From positions 3,491,852-3,555,851 of the forward strand of contig NZ_NRSW01000001.1 in the NCBI RefSeq assembly GCF_002288635.1: 64,000 nucleotides of DNA, read 5' to 3'. The notes beneath the pieces were generated by a model. The model saw nothing but the letters and a program-made list of their open reading frames with translations. It made no database searches and was not told the origin of the DNA. The DNA is from Mucilaginibacter sp. MD40 (GTDB lineage: Bacteria > Bacteroidota > Bacteroidia > Sphingobacteriales > Sphingobacteriaceae). Shown here in pieces: positions 35,217 to 42,066 of this stretch; position 1 is the stretch's first letter; each line of letters opens with the position of its first letter. The translations under genes were made by a program, and so were the position numbers.

Positions 35217-35233
35217 GGTGTAATTGATACACA
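35217..35233. promoter_or_regulatory. Palindrome GTGTA-attga-TACAC, likely operator of the regulator/bglX gap
   Basis: GGTGTAATTGATACACA matches the palindrome upstream of susC (32340-32356) at 15 of 17 bases. It lies in the divergent promoter region, 54 bases before the regulator ATG and 114 before the bglX ATG. NrtR-type NUDIX regulators usually bind such palindromes next to their own gene. Confidence 0.7.
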
Positions 35234-35286
35234 ATTGTAAATATTAAATTTAAACATTCAAAGGATTTATTTTATACAATAGCATC

Positions 35287-36048
35287 ATGTTAACAAAACA
35301 GGAGCTGGAAAAATACTGGGCCGAAGCGAGCAAGATATATTTGAATCACGTATCAATAGACTGTGTGGTTTTTGGCTTTCATGAAGGGCAGATGAAAGTA
35401 TTGATGCTAAAAAGCAACAATGAGGAGGCCTGGTACCTGCCCGGCGGTTTTGTTTTAAATGAAGAACCTATTGAAACTGCCGCCAACCGCATACTGAAAG
35501 AGCGTACCGGAATTGACGAGATATTTTTGCAGCAGTTCCATGTGTTTGGCGACCCTGACCGCTCCAAATTCCATAATGACATTTACCGCGACATGCTGCC
35601 CAAGGAAAAGAACTTCTTTAACCAGCGTTTTATTTCTATTGGTTATTACGCGCTGGTTGATTTTGTAAATGTTACCCCAACGCCCGACGCGTTCTCTGAG
35701 ATATGTACCTGGCGTGACCTGGACGACTTGCCACAGTTTCAACTGGACCATGAACTTATCTTCCGCACCGCGCTGGACACACTGCGGCTGCAATTAAATT
35801 ACCAGCCCATTGGCTATAATTTAATGCCTAAAGAGTTTACCATGCCCGAGCTGCAGAAGCTTTATGAAACCATTTTAGATAAAAAACTCGACCGCAGAAA
35901 CTTCCAGCGGCGCATACTGGCGTTCGGCATCCTGAACAAGTTGCAGGAAACCCGTAAGGGCGGCGCCCACAAAGCCCCCTACCTGTACGAGTTTAACCTC
36001 GAAAACTACCGCGCCGCGCTCACTGAGGGCTTGCAGGGTGGCTGGTAA
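35287..36048 (+). CDS. NUDIX-type (NrtR/AraR-like) transcription regulator
   Basis: The 253-residue protein has an N-terminal NUDIX domain (SIDCVVFGFHEGQMKVLMLKS) and a C-terminal winged helix (FTMPELQKLYETILDKKLDRRNFQRRI), the layout of NrtR and of Bacteroides AraR. The Nudix box is broken: in GGFVLNEEPIETAANRILKERTGI the catalytic REUxEE is R-I-L-K-E-R, so two key Glu residues are lost. The domain therefore senses rather than cleaves a ligand, as in sugar-responsive AraR. Divergent from bglX with an operator between. Confidence 0.88.
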   Translation: MLTKQELEKYWAEASKIYLNHVSIDCVVFGFHEGQMKVLMLKSNNEEAWYLPGGFVLNEEPIETAANRILKERTGIDEIFLQQFHVFGDPDRSKFHNDIYRDMLPKEKNFFNQRFISIGYYALVDFVNVTPTPDAFSEICTWRDLDDLPQFQLDHELIFRTALDTLRLQLNYQPIGYNLMPKEFTMPELQKLYETILDKKLDRRNFQRRILAFGILNKLQETRKGGAHKAPYLYEFNLENYRAALTEGLQGGW

Positions 36049-36106
36049 ATTAGGCCGTTAAGGCATTTTTTACTATCTTAAGCCCATCTGCTAAGCACTT
36101 TCTACT

Positions 36107-36967
36107 ATGAAGATTAAAAACGTATTGGTTGACACCGCTTTACTGTTTTGCGGCATCCTGTCGGCTGGTTTCGGGTTAAAGGGATTTTTATTGTCCAGCC
36201 ATTTTATTGATGGAGGCGTTACCGGTATATCCATGCTGGTGGCCGATATTACGCATACGCCGTTAGCCATCCTTATTTTCATTATCAACATCCCGTTTTT
36301 ATATTTAGGTTATCGTAAGCTGGGGTTAAAGTTTTCCATTAAGAGTGCTGCTGCCATAGCCGGCCTTTCGCTTTGCCTTGCCTTTGTACATTTCCCGGAT
36401 GTAACGCATGATAAATTGTTAACAGCGGTTTTTGGCGGCGTATTTATTGGCGCGGGTATTGGTATGGCCATACGTGGCGGTGCCGTGCTTGATGGCACCG
36501 AAATAGCGGCCCTTTTAGTGAGTAAAAAAGCGCAGATTGTACGCGTGAGCGACGTTATCCTGATACTGAACGTGGTGATCTTCGCCGTAGCTGTTTTCCA
36601 GTTAGGTGTTGAATCTGGCTTATACTCCATCCTCACCTATCTTTCGGCCTCTAAAATGATCGATTTTATCCTGAACGGTTTGGAGCAATATACCGGCATG
36701 ACGGTGGTATCAACAAAAGGAGAGCAGATACGCATAGCTATTACCCAGAGCCTTGGTCGTGGTGTTACTGTATACGAAGGCCGAAGCGGTTACGGCAAGG
36801 ACGGGCACATCAACTCGCCCCGCGAAATTATTTTCACCGTAGCTACCCGCCTGGAAGTGCCCTTAATTAAGCGGGAGATCTTAAAGATAGACCCATCGGC
36901 ATTTATCGTACAAACCAGTGTTGACGATACAACAGGTGGCCTGCTCAAACGAAAAAAGAGCCATTAA
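36107..36967 (+). CDS. YitT family membrane protein with DUF2179 domain
   Basis: The 286-residue protein has five membrane helices (LLFCGILSAGFGLKGFLL, ILIFIINIPFLYLGYRK, AVFGGVFIGAGIGMAIRGG, VILILNVVIFAVAVFQLG) with GGVTGISML. The C-terminal 80 residues are the cytosolic DUF2179 domain (TGMTVVSTKGEQIRIAITQSLGRGVTVYEG, and SAFIVQTSVDDTTGG). Family members are widespread, and some may transport or bind ligands. Function is unknown. The small gap to the nei-like gene suggests loose co-transcription. Confidence 0.93.
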   Translation: MKIKNVLVDTALLFCGILSAGFGLKGFLLSSHFIDGGVTGISMLVADITHTPLAILIFIINIPFLYLGYRKLGLKFSIKSAAAIAGLSLCLAFVHFPDVTHDKLLTAVFGGVFIGAGIGMAIRGGAVLDGTEIAALLVSKKAQIVRVSDVILILNVVIFAVAVFQLGVESGLYSILTYLSASKMIDFILNGLEQYTGMTVVSTKGEQIRIAITQSLGRGVTVYEGRSGYGKDGHINSPREIIFTVATRLEVPLIKREILKIDPSAFIVQTSVDDTTGGLLKRKKSH

Positions 36968-37012
36968 TCTGTTCGGCTTAATATTTGTTCGGGTTGGCAT
37001 AAACCAATTGAT

Positions 37013-37747
37013 ATGCCTGAAGGGCCAAGCATCCTCATCCTGAAAGAAAAAGCACAGCAGTTTAAAGGCAAAACCATTGCGGAGGCAACCTGCAACAACG
37101 GTGCTATTGACGCTACCCTGCTCAATAATAAACGCATTATTGATTTTAAAACCTGGGGCAAACACTTCCTCATCTGCTTTGACGACTTTACCGTGCGCAT
37201 ACACCTAATGATGTTTGGCACCTATCGCATTAATGAGCATACCGCAAAAACCCCAAGGCTCGGCCTAACCTTTACCGACGATACCGAACTCAACTTTTAC
37301 GCCTGCCAGCTGCAATTAATTACCGAACCACTTGATGGGGTTTACGACTGGGAGGCCGACATCATGAGCGACAAATGGAACACCCGTAAGGCCAAAAAGA
37401 AAATGAAAGCCCACCCACAGCTGCTGGCCTGCGACGCGCTGATGGACCAGCACATATTCTCGGGCGTGGGCAACATCATTAAAAACGAAGCTCTTTTCAG
37501 GGCGCGTATACACCCCGAAAGTTTGGTGGCTAACATCCCAACCGCTAAACTTACCGAACTGATACATGAGGCCATTAAATACAGTTTTGAATTTTTAGAA
37601 CAGCGCAAAGCCGGCACGCTCAAACGCAACTGGCAGGCCTACCATAAAAAGGAGTGCCCGCGGAACCATGTGCCGTTTATACGCCGTGATACCGGAACAT
37701 CCAAACGTGCCAGCTTTTACTGCGAAGTTTGCCAGAAGCGATATTGA
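37013..37747 (+). CDS. Fpg/Nei-family DNA glycosylase (endonuclease VIII-like)
   Basis: The 244-residue protein begins MPEGPSILILKEKA: Pro2 and Glu3 are the catalytic residues, as in Nei. WGKHFLICF holds the conserved Lys. The helix-two-turn-helix is in QHIFSGVGNIIKNEALFRARIHPE. The zinc-finger region is unusual: CPRNH ... CEVCQ has three Cys and a His instead of four Cys. It removes oxidised bases from DNA. Its TGA (37745-37747) is contributed by the first base pairs of a dispersed repeat. Confidence 0.9.
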   Translation: MPEGPSILILKEKAQQFKGKTIAEATCNNGAIDATLLNNKRIIDFKTWGKHFLICFDDFTVRIHLMMFGTYRINEHTAKTPRLGLTFTDDTELNFYACQLQLITEPLDGVYDWEADIMSDKWNTRKAKKKMKAHPQLLACDALMDQHIFSGVGNIIKNEALFRARIHPESLVANIPTAKLTELIHEAIKYSFEFLEQRKAGTLKRNWQAYHKKECPRNHVPFIRRDTGTSKRASFYCEVCQKRY

Positions 37748-38110
37748 CTCACCCATGCCCCTCACTGCTGCGCAAAGAGGGGTTACTTCAGTTATATTTG
37801 TTTTCTAACCCTCTTTTCACGTTAGACTCACTCCCGCCCCTTTTCTGCTATGCAAAAAGTGGTGTTAGTTTATTAGACCTATAATTTCTCACCCTCTTTT
37901 CGCGCAGCGAAGAGAGGGTCGGCGAGCGGAGCGATGCCGGGGTGAGTCGGCCTAAACCATTTCCTGAGTTTGACTCACCCCTGCCCCTCTCTGCTACGCA
38001 AAGAGGGGTGTTAGTTTATTAGATCTATAATTCCTTACCCTCTTTTCGCGCAGCGAAGAGAGGGTCGGCGAGCGGAGCGATGCCGGGGTGAGTCGGCCTA
38101 AACCATTTGC
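37746..38110. repeat. Tandem GACTCACCCC repeat elements with inverted arms
   Basis: Three left arms begin GACTCACCC or GACTCACTCC (37746, 37825, 37972). Two right arms (near 37894-37948 and 38037-38095) contain CCCTCTTTTCGCGCAGCG, then AGAGAGGGTCGGCGAGCGG and end GGGGTGAGTC. Left and right arms pair, since each carries the same GACTCACCCC end. Two complete units repeat with a 147-bp period and are almost identical. No gene fits. A partial relative is at 60370-60425. The rest of the nei/38149 gap (to 38148) shows nothing else. Confidence 0.9.
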
Positions 38111-38148
38111 TTTACCCGTTGTTATGCTAAAAGTAAAATTTAAAAGCT

Positions 38149-38337
38149 ATGAGAACCATTCATGTAACCGGCAACCCTGAAACACTTACCGCCATAATGA
38201 TCCCTAAAACCGAACCTGAGTTTCACGATCATGAGGTGGTGCGTATCGTATCAACAGACCATAACGCAACTGTAGAAAAGGCTATCTTCCGAATTGTTGA
38301 TGGCGGCGAGGATAAATGGGAACTGCAATTTGAATAG
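38149..38337 (+). CDS. Small hypothetical protein
   Basis: The 62-residue protein (MRTIHVTGNPETLTAIMIP) has strand-rich stretches (VVRIVSTDHNATVEKAIFRIV) and ends KWELQFE. It is acidic and likely cytosolic. I recognise no family. The start and frame are supported by a following terminator at 38366-38388 and by codon use like its neighbours. Confidence 0.55.
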   Translation: MRTIHVTGNPETLTAIMIPKTEPEFHDHEVVRIVSTDHNATVEKAIFRIVDGGEDKWELQFE

Positions 38338-38365
38338 TACAGCACTCAAAGAAACATAAACAATT

Positions 38366-38388
38366 AAGGGGCCTACCAAGCCCCTTTT
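38366..38388. terminator. Bidirectional terminator after the 62-residue gene
   Basis: AAGGGGC, loop CTACCAA, GCCCC then TTTT. It lies between this gene and the convergent transporter gene. Confidence 0.75.
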
Positions 38389-38411
38389 ATATTTAATTAA
38401 AAACCGGCTGG

Positions 38412-39701
38412 CTATTCCTCCTCAATTTTGGAGTGCTTCTGGGTATCCTTCATTAGCCAGTATACGCTCAACGAGATACCGATACACAGCGTTACATACC
38501 AGTAGAACCATTCCTCATGGTGCTGCTCTTTAAACAGCAGGGCGATATATTCTGCCGAACCTCCGAAAACCGATACCGCTATAGCATAAGGGAAGCCAAC
38601 GCCCAAAGCCCGGATATGCGCGGGAAAAAGCTCCGCCTTTACCACCGCGTTAATGGCGGTATAATTACTCACTACCATCAGCGCCAGCATAATTAATGTA
38701 AAAGCCAGCCAGAAATTGAGTGTATTACTTAAAAAAGTAAGGATAGGTATGGTGGTAAGCACTCCTAAAACGCCAAACGCTTTAAGCATAGGCTTACGCC
38801 CGATGCGGTCTGATACATATCCATACAACGGCTGCAGCAGCATAAACACCACAAGCGTTAGGGTAGATATCAGCGTGGCATCTGTTTTACTGAACCCGCT
38901 GGTGTTTACCAGAAACTTTTGCATGTATGTAGTAAAGGTATAAAAGGCAATGGTGCCACCCAGTGTAAGCCCTATTACAGTCAACACCTCTCGCGGGTGC
39001 CCGGCAAGCGCTTTTAAAGTCCCGCGCAATTCAGGGCGTTTGGCCTCCGCGCTAAACGTGGCCGATTCCTGCAAGTTACGTCGCAGGTACATCACCACAA
39101 TGGCTAAAACAGCCCCTATGGCAAAAGGAATGCGCCAGCCCCAGCTATGCAGCTGCTCCTCGGTTAAAAATACCCTTTGCAGCAATACCAATACGCCTAA
39201 GGCCAGCAACTGCCCCATTATGAGCGTAACATACTGAAAACTGGAGTAAAAGCCACGGTTCTTTTTATCGGCCATCTCGCTCAGGTAGGTAGCGCTGGTG
39301 CCATATTCGCCGCCCACACTTATACCTTGCAGCATGCGTGCCAGCACCAGTATAATGGGCGCGGCTATACTGATCTGCTTATAGCCGGGCGTGATAGCGA
39401 TTATTAAAGAGCCGGCGCTCATTAGTAATACCGAAAAGGTAAGCGCCTTTTTGCGTCCGTATTTATCGGCGAAGGTACCCATGAGCCATCCGCCAATGGG
39501 GCGCATCAGGAAACCGAGGGCGAATATGCCCGCGGTGTTCAGCAGTTGCGCGGTTTGGCTTCCTTTGGGAAAGAACGCCCCGGCAAAGTACAGGGAGAAC
39601 GCCGAATATACATACCAGTCATACCACTCAACCAGGTTGCCCAGCGAGCCGCCAATGATGGACCATATTCGGCTTTGCGTACTTGGATTGGAAGCGGACA
39701 T
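38412..39701 (-). CDS. kgtP: Alpha-ketoglutarate permease-like MHS-family transporter
   Basis: The 429-residue MFS protein has 12 membrane helices. It matches KgtP of E. coli closely over its length: GNLVEWYDWYVYSAFSLYFA, TAGIFALGFLMRPIGGWL, ADKYGRKKALTF, ARMLQGISVGGEYGTSATYL, FQYVTLIMGQLLAL, WGWRIPFAIGAVLA, FYTFTTYMQKFLV and FGGSAEYIALL. It is a proton symporter, probably for 2-oxoglutarate or a similar dicarboxylate, though substrate identity rests on family resemblance. Length is typical. Confidence 0.88.
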   Translation of the reverse strand: MSASNPSTQSRIWSIIGGSLGNLVEWYDWYVYSAFSLYFAGAFFPKGSQTAQLLNTAGIFALGFLMRPIGGWLMGTFADKYGRKKALTFSVLLMSAGSLIIAITPGYKQISIAAPIILVLARMLQGISVGGEYGTSATYLSEMADKKNRGFYSSFQYVTLIMGQLLALGVLVLLQRVFLTEEQLHSWGWRIPFAIGAVLAIVVMYLRRNLQESATFSAEAKRPELRGTLKALAGHPREVLTVIGLTLGGTIAFYTFTTYMQKFLVNTSGFSKTDATLISTLTLVVFMLLQPLYGYVSDRIGRKPMLKAFGVLGVLTTIPILTFLSNTLNFWLAFTLIMLALMVVSNYTAINAVVKAELFPAHIRALGVGFPYAIAVSVFGGSAEYIALLFKEQHHEEWFYWYVTLCIGISLSVYWLMKDTQKHSKIEEE

Positions 39702-39785
39702 ATAATTGGTGGTTTAAGCCGCAAGATAGAAATCATTCCGTCAATTTAGTCCATTACGGTTAACACATTTTGCTTATATTACCTC

Positions 39786-41072
39786 ATGCTTTTTACCGAG
39801 GACTTTTTGCATTACGTTTGGCAGTTCAGGCTGTTTAACCGTATTAACCTGCGCACCACCGAGGGCGAAGAACTCGAGATATTATCCGTAGGCCTGCATA
39901 ACACCCATTCCGGGCCCGATTTCCAGAACGCCCGCGTGCGTATTGGCGATACCGTATGGGCAGGCAACGCCGAACTGCATATATCCTCATCGGCATGGGA
40001 AAAACACGGGCATAGCGCTGATGGCGCTTACGATAACGTGATATTGCATGTGGTGTATAACGATGATATGCCCCTGCTGCGCGCTGATGGCAAACGGGTA
40101 CCCACACTGGAATTGAAAGACCGCATATCGGCAGAGTTGTATAACCGCTACCACGGCCTGGTATTTGGTAACCAAAGCATTATCCCCTGTGAGGGATCCA
40201 TCAAATATGTTGACGGGCTTACCCTGCAAAACTGGCTCACCCGCATATTGGTTGAGCGACTGGAAAAACGTTCGCAGGCGGTAATAGCCACCCTGCAACA
40301 TAACCGGGGCGATTGGGAGGAAACTTTTTACCAGTACCTCGCGGCAAATTTCGGTTTTAAAGTAAACGCGCTACCTTTTGAGCTGCTGGCAAAATCGCTG
40401 CCGCAGCAGTTGCTGGCTAAGCATAAGAACAGCCCTCTGCAAATAGAAGCCCTCATTTTTGGACAGGCGGGTTTTCTGGAAACAGAACAGCAGGATGATT
40501 ACCCGCGCGGTTTGCAAACGGAGTACCAGTTCCTGCGGAAGAAATACCAGCTCACCCCTGTTGACAACCACCTTTGGAAATTCCTGCGGATGCGCCCGCA
40601 AAATTTCCCTACCATAAGGCTGGCACAATTCGCGGCATTGGTGGTAAAATCAAACCATTTATTCTCGGGGATATTGGAGGCCAAGGAGATAAGTGAATTA
40701 AGAGGCCTGTTTGCCAACATACAAGTGAACCCCTATTGGGAAACGCGCTACCGCTTTAACAAAGAAAGTAAAGCGGCTGCTAAAACCCTGGGCGCATCAT
40801 CCATTGATACGCTGCTGCTCAATACGGTGGCGTTGTTCCTGTTTTGCTATGGCAAGCATTTATCCTTGCAGCACTACGTAAGCCGTGCCTTAAAATTGCT
40901 GGAAAGTTTACCCGCCGAACAAAACAATATTACCGATGATTTTGTTAACTTAGGATTGAAAATAGGTTCGGCGTTTGAATCACAGGCACTGCTCGAACTA
41001 AAAAACAACTACTGCAATCATAAGAAATGCCTGCAGTGCGGCGTTGGTATTAAAATATTAAAACCGGCATAA
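39786..41072 (+). CDS. DUF2851 family protein
   Basis: The 428-residue protein begins LHYVWQFRLFNRINLRTTEGE and carries HNTHSGPDFQNARVRIGDTVWAGNAELH, with AWEKHGHSADGAYDNVILHVVY, both hallmarks of DUF2851. The C-terminus has a CNHKKCLQCGVG cluster that may bind metal. The family is common in Bacteroidota and its role is unknown. It is followed one base later by a PspC-type gene. Confidence 0.88.
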   Translation: MLFTEDFLHYVWQFRLFNRINLRTTEGEELEILSVGLHNTHSGPDFQNARVRIGDTVWAGNAELHISSSAWEKHGHSADGAYDNVILHVVYNDDMPLLRADGKRVPTLELKDRISAELYNRYHGLVFGNQSIIPCEGSIKYVDGLTLQNWLTRILVERLEKRSQAVIATLQHNRGDWEETFYQYLAANFGFKVNALPFELLAKSLPQQLLAKHKNSPLQIEALIFGQAGFLETEQQDDYPRGLQTEYQFLRKKYQLTPVDNHLWKFLRMRPQNFPTIRLAQFAALVVKSNHLFSGILEAKEISELRGLFANIQVNPYWETRYRFNKESKAAAKTLGASSIDTLLLNTVALFLFCYGKHLSLQHYVSRALKLLESLPAEQNNITDDFVNLGLKIGSAFESQALLELKNNYCNHKKCLQCGVGIKILKPA

Positions 41073-41073
41073 T

Positions 41074-41295
41074 ATGTTACAGCAGATCATTACCTTTTTT
41101 GAGCGTTACTCTTTTGGGGTATGTACTTACCTCGGTGAGCGCTTTAACGTATCTATAGCTAAAATAAGGCTGTTTTTTATTTACTCCTCCTTTTTGGCCG
41201 TGGGTTTCCCGCTGGTATTTTATTTCTTTGCCGGCATTGTGCTGGATATCCGCAACTACGTAAAACGCAAACGTACCCGCGTGCTGGATATGTAA
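41074..41295 (+). CDS. Small PspC-domain membrane protein
   Basis: The 73-residue protein matches the PspC domain: SFGVCTYLGERFNVSIAKIRLFFIY, then a membrane helix and a basic tail (VKRKRTRVLDM). PspC proteins are linked to envelope-stress response, but the small forms are uncharacterised. It starts one base after the DUF2851 stop, so the two are probably co-translated. Confidence 0.8.
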   Translation: MLQQIITFFERYSFGVCTYLGERFNVSIAKIRLFFIYSSFLAVGFPLVFYFFAGIVLDIRNYVKRKRTRVLDM

Positions 41296-41320
41296 GTCCA
41301 GCAAATTATCCTGTCAGCAC

Positions 41321-41992
41321 TTATCTCAGGTCAACCAGTTCGGCTTTAGGATAGGCCTTTTTATTAAAGGTGAAAGCATTATCGGCCACCTTAACGTTCG
41401 GCGTAAAACCACGCAAAGTGTAAGTGTACTTGCTGCCGTTTTTATCAAATATCTGAGCGCTGTATAACTGGTTCTTCACTTTATCAATCATCAGCCTTAC
41501 CTTAAAGTAGCTCGATTTTTCGCTGGTAGGTGTAAGATCAACCACCTGGTAGGTTTTGCCACCTGCTTTCTGCAAACCGGTGTAAATATACTTATAGCCA
41601 TTCTCGTAAATAGTGAACAGCTTACCCGGGTTAAAGCCTTCATCGCTATTATCGGCATTGCTTAGCTGTACCTCATTAGCATCTTTAAGATAGGTCCACT
41701 GGCTTTTACCATCGCTGATGATTTCCTGGCTAATGTTTCTTGTGCCGGGCTCATAGATCGTCACCTTATACTGGTTAGTTTTTGAGCGGGATACCAGCGT
41801 ACCGTTCTGCGTTTGCTTAATGTTCGCCTGCTGATTATCCACGGTTAGCGAAAAATCAGTTTTAACCGCGTCATAAGAACGATATTGTTTACTTAATTTA
41901 TTGAGGATCACCTTAGCGTCGGCATCTTTTTGAGCGAATGCGGCGGTGACAGACAGGGCCGATATAAACAGGCAGAAGAAAAACTTTTTCAT
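41321..41992 (-). CDS. lolA: LolA-like outer-membrane lipoprotein carrier
   Basis: The 223-residue periplasmic protein begins MKKFFFCLFISALSVTAAFAQ, a clean signal peptide. The LolA fold shows in QYRSYDAVKTDFSLTVDN, NQYKVTIYEPGTRNISQEIISDG, QWTYLKDANEVQL, and YQVVDLTPTSEKSSYFKVRLMIDK. LolA ferries lipoproteins to the outer membrane. It follows ftsK and is probably co-transcribed. The ATG at 41992 is preferred to one at 42013. Confidence 0.9.
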   Translation of the reverse strand: MKKFFFCLFISALSVTAAFAQKDADAKVILNKLSKQYRSYDAVKTDFSLTVDNQQANIKQTQNGTLVSRSKTNQYKVTIYEPGTRNISQEIISDGKSQWTYLKDANEVQLSNADNSDEGFNPGKLFTIYENGYKYIYTGLQKAGGKTYQVVDLTPTSEKSSYFKVRLMIDKVKNQLYSAQIFDKNGSKYTYTLRGFTPNVKVADNAFTFNKKAYPKAELVDLR

Positions 41993-42066
41993 GTTTGGTA
42001 AATTAAAAAGCATACTGATAACCGCTATGCTTTGTAATAGTTTAGAGCCGTAACAGATTAATTGGT

